The notes beneath the pieces are model-generated. The model worked only from the letters and a program-made list of their open reading frames with translations. It made no database searches and was not told the origin of the DNA. Source: Thermoproteota archaeon (GTDB lineage Archaea > Korarchaeota > Korarchaeia > Korarchaeales > Korarchaeaceae). Taken from it: DNA of 40,943 nucleotides. A program made the position numbers and the translations under genes. Positions 24,409 to 30,913 of the stretch are shown here, in pieces (positions within the stretch are counted from its first letter, which is position 1; every line of letters begins with the position of its first letter). The stretch is from the NCBI GenBank assembly GCA_003661365.1, contig QMVZ01000001.1, positions 1 through 40,943 on the forward strand, written 5' to 3'.

Positions 24409-24715
24409 GTGGGTGCAAGGAAGGTGGATCGGAAGGAGATGGTGGTACTACCCGCCTGTTGCGCTTCCATTAGCAAGTAGAGGGTATATTTACATAGGAC
24501 CCTGTAGATGTGGCTTTGGACCGAACGCATTTTACCTCACTCCAACTGGACAGATCGTCCATGCTTGGCAACTGACCGGTCTAGCTTTCCCTGGATTTTT
24601 GCCATGGACAATGACACCCATATCTGAGAGAAACATGCTTGAAACTGAGAAGAAGATGTTAGAGGAAGAACTTAGGTACATAGAAGAGAGATTGAAACAG
24701 ATTGGGGGCGAGTAA
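24392..24715 (+). CDS. DUF5320-like small protein with C-terminal coiled coil (copy 2)
   Basis: A 107-residue protein with a Trp/Tyr/Gly-rich first half (MVMDMGWVQGRWIGRRWWYY), a central GPCRCGFGPNAFYL segment with a CxC pair that could bind a metal, and a C-terminal coiled coil (LETEKKMLEEELRYIEERLK). It shares its promoter and first six residues with copy 1 at 22497, but the rest differs strongly. The central part, with TPTGQIVHAW, is reminiscent of small zinc-ribbon or DUF5320 proteins. It heads a run of plus-strand genes (24392-25836) with gaps of 1 to 6 nt or slightly more. Confidence 0.75.
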   Translation: MVMDMGWVQGRWIGRRWWYYPPVALPLASRGYIYIGPCRCGFGPNAFYLTPTGQIVHAWQLTGLAFPGFLPWTMTPISERNMLETEKKMLEEELRYIEERLKQIGGE

Positions 24716-24716
24716 C

Positions 24717-24875
24717 ATGAGATGGGGAAGATGGTTCAGACCATTTAGGGGTTGGCGTGGAGGACCCTTTTATTGGACCGTTCCTCCTTGCTATTATCTC
24801 TTCTACCCAGCATATTCAGTATATAGAGTTCCTTGGCCTCTAGCTTATCGCCAATACGGTTATTTCTTTTGGTGA
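24717..24875 (+). CDS. 52-residue aromatic microprotein
   Basis: ATG 24717 overlaps the operon immediately after the preceding stop (1-nt gap), and the frame runs 52 codons to TGA 24873-24875, ending 6 nt before the next gene. The product begins MRWGRWFRPFRGWRGGPFYW and contains six Trp, about ten Tyr and seven Phe, with Pro and Arg making up much of the rest, and a single Cys. The composition resembles the N-terminal halves of the two DUF5320-like proteins without the coiled coil. Ribosome coupling inside the operon supports translation. The function is unknown. Confidence 0.65.
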   Translation: MRWGRWFRPFRGWRGGPFYWTVPPCYYLFYPAYSVYRVPWPLAYRQYGYFFW

Positions 24876-24881
24876 TGTAAA

Positions 24882-25406
24882 ATGGTTGAGAAAATAGTGG
24901 TAGCCAGCCAGGGGCTTGGAGGTCTGGATGATTATGTGTCTCCAGTTTTTGCAAGATGCAACAGCTTCACCGTAGTGGAAGTTGAGGATGGACATGTTCT
25001 AGAAGTCACTACGCTAAATAATCCCTCAAAATTGGCACCATCTGGAGCAGGAATACAGGCAGCCCAGTTCATTGCTTCTACGGGGTCTAAGGTTGTAATT
25101 GCAGGTAACTTCGGGCCTAATGCACTCACCGCACTCTCTTATATGGGAATAAGAGCGGTAACTGCTGCTTATGGTTTCAAAGTAAGAGAAGCCGTTGAGA
25201 AATATTTAGAGGGAAGCTTGCAAACTCGCGGTATTAGACCACCTATGGTACCAGCCCCCGGATTGCTACAAGTACCATCCTATACTCCAACGTTACCAAA
25301 GGAGAAGGAAATTGAAATGTTGAGGGCAAGGATGGGTTTCATCAAAAGGAGGCTTAGGGAAATAGAGGATAGACTTAAAGAGTTAGGTGAGAAGGAAGAA
25401 GGGTGA
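24882..25406 (+). CDS. NifX-like metal-cluster-binding protein with added coiled coil
   Basis: Residues 1-115 form a dinitrogenase iron-molybdenum cofactor-type domain: GGLDDYVSPVFARCNSFTVV, GAGIQAAQFIA, GNFGPNALTAL, YGFKVREAVEKYLEGSL. A Pro-rich linker and a heptad coiled coil follow (EIEMLRARMGFIKRRLREIE, then DRLKELGE), resembling those of the DUF5320-like proteins at 22497 and 24392. A Cys in FARC, where many relatives have another residue, could be a cluster ligand. The domain family includes NifX, NafY, the NifB C-terminus and the orange protein (Mo-Cu cluster). GGTGATGT lies before ATG 24882. Confidence 0.88.
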   Translation: MVEKIVVASQGLGGLDDYVSPVFARCNSFTVVEVEDGHVLEVTTLNNPSKLAPSGAGIQAAQFIASTGSKVVIAGNFGPNALTALSYMGIRAVTAAYGFKVREAVEKYLEGSLQTRGIRPPMVPAPGLLQVPSYTPTLPKEKEIEMLRARMGFIKRRLREIEDRLKELGEKEEG

Positions 25407-25410
25407 TTTT

Positions 25411-25836
25411 TTGGAAAGAATAGTTGTTTCTTCAAGCCCTCCAGGAGGGCTAGATAGCTTAGTAGATTATAGATTTGCTAGGTGCAGCCACTTCACAGTG
25501 GTAGATGTAGAAAACGGTAAGATCATTAACGTAAGTGTAGTACCAAACCAATCTGCCATGACTCCTCATGGAGCAGGAATACAGGCAGCCCAGGTTGTGG
25601 CATCACTAGGGGCTCAAGTAGTTATAACTGGAAACGTCGGGCCCAATGCCTTTTCCTCGTTGCAAAGTTTAGGTATTAAAATCTACTTAGGAGCAGGAGG
25701 AATAAGCGTTAAAGATGCCATTATGAGGTACTTATCCGGCTCTCTCAGCCCCGCTTCTGGACCAGGATCGCCTGGCAGAGGAATGGGGAGAGGCATGGGC
25801 AGGGGTATGGGCACAGGTAGAGGAAGACGGTGGTAG
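25411..25836 (+). CDS. NifX-like metal-cluster-binding protein with Gly-Met-Arg tail
   Basis: A 141-residue NifX/orange-protein-type domain: GGLDSLVDYRFARCSHFTVV, HGAGIQAAQVVASLG, GNVGPNAFSSL, DAIMRYLSGSL. It keeps the FARC cysteine of the preceding gene. The last 25 residues are a low-complexity Gly-Met-Arg tail with repeated GRGM units. TTG 25411 is the likely start because GGGTGA lies just before it; an upstream ATG at 25387 overlaps the previous gene and adds eight residues. It is the last gene of the 24392-25836 run before the hairpin at 25850. Confidence 0.87.
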   Translation: MERIVVSSSPPGGLDSLVDYRFARCSHFTVVDVENGKIINVSVVPNQSAMTPHGAGIQAAQVVASLGAQVVITGNVGPNAFSSLQSLGIKIYLGAGGISVKDAIMRYLSGSLSPASGPGSPGRGMGRGMGRGMGTGRGRRW

Positions 25837-25849
25837 CTGCCGCGAGGAT

Positions 25850-25870
25850 TCCTACAAATTGATTGTAGGA
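25850..25870 (+). promoter_or_regulatory. Inverted repeat with 8-bp stem
   Basis: TCCTACAA and TTGTAGGA form a perfect 8-bp stem around a 5-nt loop, 14 nt after the NifX-like stop and 40 nt before the MinD-type gene. It has no T-tail, so an operator or an RNA processing or stability element is as likely as a terminator. Confidence 0.4.
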
Positions 25871-25909
25871 TAATTGGGTTGCGGACCTTGAGTTGGAGGC
25901 GAGAGGAAG

Positions 25910-26863
25910 TTGTACTCAAGCTACTTGTCTGAAATTCAATTGCCAAAAGAAACTCAAATGGACTCGAACAGAGAAGGACCGAAAGTCATAGCAGTTACTG
26001 GAGGTAAGGGAGGCACCGGAAAAACAACAATTGCTGTAAACCTTGCCTTCTACTTCTCACAGGCTGGCAGAAAGGTCCTACTAGCTGATTGTGATGTCGA
26101 CGCTCCAAGTGTCGCAACGGTTCTTGGAGTCGAGATGGAGAACGGAGAAGAGGTAAGACAATTCCTCCCTATTTTTGATGAGAACAAGTGCATACGCTGT
26201 GGAGAATGCTCAAGAGCATGCAGAATGCACGCAATACTTCACGTTCCTGATAAAACGCCAGTTTTGTTCCCTGAATTGTGTTTAGGCTGCAGGGCATGTG
26301 CTATCGTATGTCCTACAGATGCAGTTCTAGATGGAAGAAAAGTCGTCGGATGGGTCTATGAAGCAAAAGCATATGGAATAGATTTGCTCATAGGCGAATT
26401 AAAGCTGAACGAGAGAGAGTCCGAGGCAATAATAAAGAAGGTAAAGGAGAAGGCAATGCGTTTATCAGAAGAGAGAGGATATGACCTCATTATCATAGAT
26501 ACAGCCCCTGGAGCTCATTGCGACGTAGCTTTATCGTTAAAGGATTCGGATTTTGTGCTCGCTGTGACTGAACCTACTCCCTTTGGGATGCATGATTTAG
26601 ACCTGATACTTGAGTTAGCTAACTTGTTAAAACTGAGGCATGCAATTGTGGTGAACAGGGCTGATCTCCCAGGAGATCATCAACTTTTGAAGGAGATCTG
26701 TGAGAAAAATTCTTCTAGATTGATTGGAGAGGTTCCTGTAGATGATAAAGTAGTGCGGAGCCATATAATGTCAAGACCTTTACTGTTGGACTTTCCAGAT
26801 AGTCCAGCAACAAAGGCGATCCTAGATCTTGCAAAAGAAATAGAGGAGGAGCTTGGCCTATGA
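25910..26863 (+). CDS. MinD/ParA-type ATPase with inserted ferredoxin domain (copy 1)
   Basis: A deviant-Walker P-loop ATPase of the COG1149 type. After the Walker A motif GGKGGTGKTT comes an inserted 2x[4Fe-4S] ferredoxin domain (CIRCGECSRAC and CLGCRACAIVC), then LIIIDTAPGAHCDVA and the TEPTPFGMHDL switch region. In nitrogenase-like, Mrp/NBP35-like and orange-protein systems such ATPases assemble or deliver metal clusters. TTG 25910 has GGAGG 10 nt upstream; ATG 25958 is an alternative start that would still leave the domain complete. It overlaps the next ATPase gene by 4 nt, so the two probably form a heterodimer. Confidence 0.9.
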   Translation: MYSSYLSEIQLPKETQMDSNREGPKVIAVTGGKGGTGKTTIAVNLAFYFSQAGRKVLLADCDVDAPSVATVLGVEMENGEEVRQFLPIFDENKCIRCGECSRACRMHAILHVPDKTPVLFPELCLGCRACAIVCPTDAVLDGRKVVGWVYEAKAYGIDLLIGELKLNERESEAIIKKVKEKAMRLSEERGYDLIIIDTAPGAHCDVALSLKDSDFVLAVTEPTPFGMHDLDLILELANLLKLRHAIVVNRADLPGDHQLLKEICEKNSSRLIGEVPVDDKVVRSHIMSRPLLLDFPDSPATKAILDLAKEIEEELGL

Positions 26864-27747
26864 AGGAAGTCGTAATAGTGAGCGGGAAAGGAGGAGTAGG
26901 GAAAACTACAGTATCAGCCTCTCTAGGATGGTTAATGGCAGAGAGAATGAAGCTGGTGATGGTAGATGTGGATGTGGACGCTCCTAACCTTTCTTTGGTA
27001 ATTGGTGGCTCTCTAAAGAATTCGCTAATGATAGAAGCTGCTGAAAAGGCATTTGTTTTTGAGGAAAAATGCAAAGGTTGCGGAATCTGCTCAGAAAAAT
27101 GTCCAGAGGAAGCTATTCAGATAATTGGGCACAAAGCCGTTGTTTCAAGCTTATTCTGCAGTGGATGTGGGGTTTGCTCTTTGGTTTGCCCTGAAAAGGC
27201 GATTGAATTGAGATTAGTTGCTAACGGAAGGCTCAATCTATACGAGAGTCATTCTGGATCTGTATTACTCGTAGGAAAACTGATGATCGGGGAATCTGGC
27301 TCAGGAAAACTTGTGTCCGAAGTCAAAGAGAGAGCAAGGCAAGTGGCTAAGGAGAAAGGCGCGGATTTGGTGCTAATAGATGGTCCTCCTGGTGCAGGGT
27401 GCCCAGCGATTTCGGCAGTTTCAGGGGCTACTCATGCAATAATGGTTACAGAGCCAATACCTGCGGCCTTTAAAAATCTCAAGAGGATTTTTTCAATAAT
27501 AAGACATTTTGGGGCAAATCCAGGTCTAATAATCAATAAAGCCGACTTGTATGAACCAATAAAGCAAGAAGAGATTTACTTTGCTAAGAAGGAGGGCATA
27601 GAAGTGCTAGGCGAGATACCCATGGATAACTCGGTTCCACAATCTCTAGCCTTAGGTATGCCAGTTGTCAGTGCATTTCCTGATGCTCCAGCTTCTATAG
27701 CTATTAAAAAGATCTTTGAAAATCTGATAAATTTCTTAGAGGGTTAA
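26860..27747 (+). CDS. MinD/ParA-type ATPase with inserted ferredoxin domain (copy 2)
   Basis: A 295-residue paralogue of the preceding gene. The motifs are GKGGVGKTT, DVDVDAPNLSLV, ferredoxin cysteines CKGCGICSEKC and CSGCGVCSLVC, VLIDGPPGAGCPAISAV and TEPIPAAFKNL. Pairs of these ferredoxin-bearing ATPases in tandem are characteristic of orange-protein operons and of related NifX-like clusters in anaerobes. The ATGA overlap with copy 1 means coupled translation and probably 1:1 production. It converges with the DUF134 gene, overlapping by 4 nt. Confidence 0.9.
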   Translation: MKEVVIVSGKGGVGKTTVSASLGWLMAERMKLVMVDVDVDAPNLSLVIGGSLKNSLMIEAAEKAFVFEEKCKGCGICSEKCPEEAIQIIGHKAVVSSLFCSGCGVCSLVCPEKAIELRLVANGRLNLYESHSGSVLLVGKLMIGESGSGKLVSEVKERARQVAKEKGADLVLIDGPPGAGCPAISAVSGATHAIMVTEPIPAAFKNLKRIFSIIRHFGANPGLIINKADLYEPIKQEEIYFAKKEGIEVLGEIPMDNSVPQSLALGMPVVSAFPDAPASIAIKKIFENLINFLEG

Positions 27748-28124
27748 TCCTCTGTTTCCTCCTCCCTTAACATAACAGGGGCTTGTGGCACTATGAACAG
27801 CTCTCTTCCTTCGGAAATTGCTTTTATTATCTTTTTCCTTCCACTTGCGACTAACCTCCAAACAGTCCCACGAGAGACTCCCATTCTCTTAGCTGCTTCC
27901 TCCTGACTGAGATCTTCTCCGTCTACAAGTCTAAGGGCTTCAAACTCGTCGTATGATAGCAAGATTGGTTCCTTTGGCTCCATAATCGCCCCTTGAGGAA
28001 GAAAGGGCGCGAAATGTCTTATTGAGGGTATTTCACTGATCCATCTTGGCTTCCATGGTCTTCCTCTTCTCCTATGCAATCCCCTCTTAGGTCCTCTTTC
28101 CGGAGCAATCAGTTCTATCGCCAA
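27744..28124 (-). CDS. DUF134-family helix-turn-helix DNA-binding protein
   Basis: A 126-residue protein with a basic N-terminus (RRRGRPWKPRW) and a sigma-70 region-4-like helix-turn-helix: ILLSYDEFEALRLVDGE, then LSQEEAAKRMGVSRGTVWRL and SGRKKI. This is the DUF134 family, whose genes are routinely found beside NifX-like and MinD-like proteins and which is presumed to regulate them. It converges with the second ATPase. Several starts are possible; ATG 28124 gives the basic N-terminus typical of the family. Its own upstream region is an approximately 240-bp gap shared with the feo promoter. Confidence 0.85.
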   Translation of the reverse strand: MAIELIAPERGPKRGLHRRRGRPWKPRWISEIPSIRHFAPFLPQGAIMEPKEPILLSYDEFEALRLVDGEDLSQEEAAKRMGVSRGTVWRLVASGRKKIIKAISEGRELFIVPQAPVMLREEETED

Positions 28125-28317
28125 GAATTAAAAAGCTGTTTCTCTTTTTAAAAGGATCCTTTTCACACCCTTAACAAAATGTGTTTACAGAGTTCTAGAT
28201 TCTTATAACTCACTTAGATGCTAAGTACGCACTCCTGATAAAGTCTCTTAAATGAAGCATGATGTACCAAATATTGTAAGGAACCCTCAATTCTGATTTC
28301 GCATCATGTTGAGAAAG

Positions 28318-28331
28318 TTAGGTTAACCTAA
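28318..28331. promoter_or_regulatory. DtxR/IdeR-like operator 1 of the feo operon
   Basis: TTAGGTTAACCTAA is a perfect 14-bp palindrome that fits the core of the DtxR/IdeR box (TTAGG...CCTAA). It lies directly upstream of the TATA box of the feo operon. Confidence 0.75.
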
Positions 28332-28334
28332 ACC

Positions 28335-28341
28335 TTTATAT
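28335..28341 (+). promoter_or_regulatory. TATA box of the feo operon
   Basis: TTTATAT, centred near 28338 between the two palindromes, predicts a transcript start at about 28365, next to the GTG at 28366. Confidence 0.6.
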
Positions 28342-28342
28342 G

Positions 28343-28356
28343 TTAGGCAAGCCTAA
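28343..28356. promoter_or_regulatory. DtxR/IdeR-like operator 2 of the feo operon
   Basis: TTAGGCAAGCCTAA has 6-bp arms (7 bp with the flanking G and C) around AA, centred 25 bp from operator 1. It lies between the TATA box and the start, where a bound repressor would block transcription. Confidence 0.75.
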
Positions 28357-28365
28357 CTTCATCAT

Positions 28366-28674
28366 GTGTGTTACCGGTGTCCAATCTTTCGCTACTGCAT
28401 GAAGCGCTCTAGGGGGGATGCTATGGATAAAGATCAGGGAGTTAGGAAGCTTAGCACGTTAAATGTGGGAGATAGAGGTATAGTAGTTAATCTAGCTGGA
28501 AAAGGAGCTATTATCAAAAGACTAATTGAAATGGGCCTAGTTAGGGGTGAAGAGGTCAAGGTAACAGACAAATCTCCACTTGGGGATCCCATAGAAGTTG
28601 AAGTGAAGGGATACAGGCTCTCTTTGAGGAGGAAAGATGAGGCTGATCACGTCTTCGTGGAGGTGGTAGACTAG
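28366..28674 (+). CDS. feoA: FeoA-domain iron transport protein, with N-terminal Cys motif
   Basis: A 102-residue protein with an SH3-like FeoA domain from about residue 28 (LSTLNVGDRGIVV, then RLIEMGLVRGEEVKV and GYRLSLRRKDADH-like end). FeoA supports Fe(II) uptake through FeoB in the cytoplasm. The first residues, MCYRCPIFRYC, hold three Cys that could bind iron or a cluster. GTG 28366 coincides with the predicted transcript start and would be leaderless; ATG 28423 (MDKDQGV), with GGGGGG close upstream, is an alternative that drops the Cys motif. It is the first gene of the feo operon. Confidence 0.85.
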   Translation: MCYRCPIFRYCMKRSRGDAMDKDQGVRKLSTLNVGDRGIVVNLAGKGAIIKRLIEMGLVRGEEVKVTDKSPLGDPIEVEVKGYRLSLRRKDEADHVFVEVVD

Positions 28675-28675
28675 C

Positions 28676-28912
28676 TTGTACAAGCAAGCACCCATCTCAA
28701 TGTCAATGCTTCCATCAGGATCCAGATGCGTTGTTAGGGGCATAGTTGCTGGTAGGGGGCTTATTAAGAGATTAGTTGAATTGGGATTAGAGCCAGGATC
28801 CACTGTAAAAGTTGTCAGAAATGAGAGAGGGCCTCTTCTAATAGAGATAAAGGGCTCTAGGCTTGCTTTGAGCAGAGGTATAGCTTCAAAGGTGCTTGTG
28901 GAGGTGTCTTGA
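28676..28912 (+). CDS. feoA: FeoA-domain iron transport protein, second copy
   Basis: A 78-residue FeoA domain on its own: SGSRCVVRGIVAGRGLIKRL, VELGLEPGSTVKV, then GSRLALSRGIASKVLVEV. It starts with TTG 1 nt after the first FeoA stop, with GGAGGTGG about 10 nt upstream, and its stop overlaps the FeoB GTPase start region. Two FeoA proteins per operon occur in several archaea and bacteria. Confidence 0.88.
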   Translation: MYKQAPISMSMLPSGSRCVVRGIVAGRGLIKRLVELGLEPGSTVKVVRNERGPLLIEIKGSRLALSRGIASKVLVEVS

Positions 28913-29592
28913 TGAAGAGGATACGCGTTGCCCTTGCTGGAAATCCAAATGTTGGAAAGTCTGTTATCTTCAACGCCTTAACGGGGGGAAGGCAGCACGT
29001 AGGTAATTGGCCAGGGAAGACCATTGAAAAGAAGGAAGGAATTTGCTACCATAGGGGATATGAGCTATACATAGTGGATCTCCCAGGAATATACAGTCTA
29101 ACAACTTTTTCACCAGAAGAACTCATAGCTCGCGACTACATCTTAAACGAGAAGCCTGATGTAGTGGTTAACATAGTTGATGCCTCTAACCTTAGAAGGA
29201 ACCTCTATCTCAGCATTCAGCTCATGGAATTAGGAGCAAGGCTCATAATTGCCCTTAACAAGAGTGATCTAGCTGAATCGCTTGGATATGAGATAGACGA
29301 GAAGAGGTTAGAGAAAAACTTGGGAGTTCCCGTTGTTCCTACAGTAGCCACTAGGAAAATAGGCTTACAGGAACTTTGCGACAAGATAGTTGAAGTTGTT
29401 GAGAGAGGGGCTCCTCCTTCATCCATAACTTACCCTGAAATAGTAGAAGCAGAGATTGAGAGGATAAGAAAGGTGTTAGAAAAGGATCCAATGATAAGAG
29501 AGAGCTATAACACAAGATGGCTTGCTATAAAGCTGTTAGAAGGAGATGAAGAAGCTGAGCGAAGGATATTAGCTAAATTAAAAGGTGGTTAA
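28912..29592 (+). CDS. feoB: FeoB GTPase domain as a separate protein
   Basis: The N-terminal cytoplasmic half of the ferrous iron transporter FeoB, about 226 residues. G1 is GNPNVGKS near residue 10, G3 is DLPGIYSLTTFSPEE, G4 is NKSD, and a helical guanine-dissociation-inhibitor-like domain follows to the end. In most organisms this is fused to the membrane permease; here it ends with TAA and the permease begins 2 nt later. ATG 28912 is chosen because GGAGGTG lies about 5 nt before it; TTG 28909 adds one residue. The feo palindromes upstream suggest iron-dependent repression. Confidence 0.9.
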   Translation: MKRIRVALAGNPNVGKSVIFNALTGGRQHVGNWPGKTIEKKEGICYHRGYELYIVDLPGIYSLTTFSPEELIARDYILNEKPDVVVNIVDASNLRRNLYLSIQLMELGARLIIALNKSDLAESLGYEIDEKRLEKNLGVPVVPTVATRKIGLQELCDKIVEVVERGAPPSSITYPEIVEAEIERIRKVLEKDPMIRESYNTRWLAIKLLEGDEEAERRILAKLKGG

Positions 29593-29593
29593 T

Positions 29594-30913
29594 TTGGAAG
29601 AATTAAGAAAGGTCCTAAATGAAGCTAAGAATAGGTTAATTGAGAGTTTTGGCCTTGAACCGGATGTTCTTCTTCCAGATATAAGGTATAGAGTGATAGA
29701 GGAAATAGTAAGTACATCAATCATTAGAGAGAAGGTAGAACTCACGCTAACTGATGTTATAGATGATGCTATTCTGAATAAGTACTTGGGAATACCGGTA
29801 TTCCTCAGCTTGGCTTGGATGATGTTCCAGTTCACTTTCTCAGTAGCTGCACCAATAGTTGACGCTGTCGACATGTTTTTCAGCTGGATAGGCGAAATTA
29901 TAGGCGAGTATATCTCTAACAGCTTTCTGGCTTCTTTCCTTGCCGATGGGATTGTTGGGGGCCTTGGAACAATTTTAGTTTTCGTTCCAAACATATTTTT
30001 CCTTTTTTTGGCCCTTTCAGCATTGGAGGACTCTGGATACTTGGCCAGAGTCGCATTCATCTTTGATAGATTGATGAGAAAATTTAGACTAAGCGGCAGA
30101 TCGATAATACCTCATCTGATAGGTTTCGGATGTAATGTACCTGGAGTTATGGCAACCAGAACAATAGCTGGAGAGAATGAAAGGATCCTAACTGCTATTA
30201 CTAATCCGCTAATATCGTGCAGCGCAAGACTTCCAGTATATGTGCTCTTTGCTGGAGTTTTCTTCCCAGATAATAGCCCTACTATAATATTCTCGCTTTA
30301 TATGCTCGGCATAGTGCTAGCATTCCTGATAAGCTTTGTTGTAGGAAGATTCTTCTTGAAAGGAAAGCCCTCTCCTCTTATAATGGAATTACCAGAGTAC
30401 TCAATGCCCGAAACCAGAACTCTGTTGATGCACATGTGGGAAAGAGGCATAATGTTTGTAAAGAAGGCTGGAACTGTTATATTGGCGGGAGTCATTGCTA
30501 TATGGGCACTGAGCAACCTGCCGCTAGGAGTTAAAAGCGTAGAAGAATCGTATCTGGGAATACTAGGTCATATAATGGAGCCTTTGTTCAAACCATTCGG
30601 CTGGGATTGGAGAATAGCTGTTTCCATAGTCTTCGGCTTTGTAGCTAAGGAGATCGTCGTAGGTGCTCTAGGCATGATATATGGTGTTGAGGAAGAGGCC
30701 CTTGAACATGTCATATCTCAAACCATGACTCCTTTGTCAGCTTACGCCTTTATGACCTTTGTACTAATATATGTGCCGTGTGTTGCGACACTGGCTGCTA
30801 TAAAGGGAGAGCTTGGCTGGAAATGGGCAATTTTCTCCGCAATTTATGAGGTAATTCTGGCATATCTGGTTGCTCTAATGATTATGGTTATTGGAGGGGT
30901 GATGTTGAGTTGA
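29594..30913 (+). CDS. feoB: FeoB permease domain as a separate protein
   Basis: The membrane half of FeoB, about 439 residues with many transmembrane segments and two inverted Gate regions. Conserved Cys-containing motifs GFGCNVPGVMATRT and SCSARLPVYVLFAGVFF are present, as is the FeoB C-terminal FVAKEIVVGAL and YVPCVATLAAIKGE. The first 70 residues are soluble and helical and correspond to the end of the G-protein region. TTG 29594 lies behind AAGGTGG; the GTG at 29585 overlaps the GTPase gene. The split is exact, with both halves intact, so it is a true gene fission rather than a damaged gene. Confidence 0.9.
   Translation: MEELRKVLNEAKNRLIESFGLEPDVLLPDIRYRVIEEIVSTSIIREKVELTLTDVIDDAILNKYLGIPVFLSLAWMMFQFTFSVAAPIVDAVDMFFSWIGEIIGEYISNSFLASFLADGIVGGLGTILVFVPNIFFLFLALSALEDSGYLARVAFIFDRLMRKFRLSGRSIIPHLIGFGCNVPGVMATRTIAGENERILTAITNPLISCSARLPVYVLFAGVFFPDNSPTIIFSLYMLGIVLAFLISFVVGRFFLKGKPSPLIMELPEYSMPETRTLLMHMWERGIMFVKKAGTVILAGVIAIWALSNLPLGVKSVEESYLGILGHIMEPLFKPFGWDWRIAVSIVFGFVAKEIVVGALGMIYGVEEEALEHVISQTMTPLSAYAFMTFVLIYVPCVATLAAIKGELGWKWAIFSAIYEVILAYLVALMIMVIGGVMLS

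Noticed and set aside
25779..25832. Tandem GGNATGGG-type DNA repeats at the end of a NifX-like gene as a CRISPR or other repeat array
   Set aside because: They simply encode the Gly-Met-Arg tail of the protein; there are no unique spacers.
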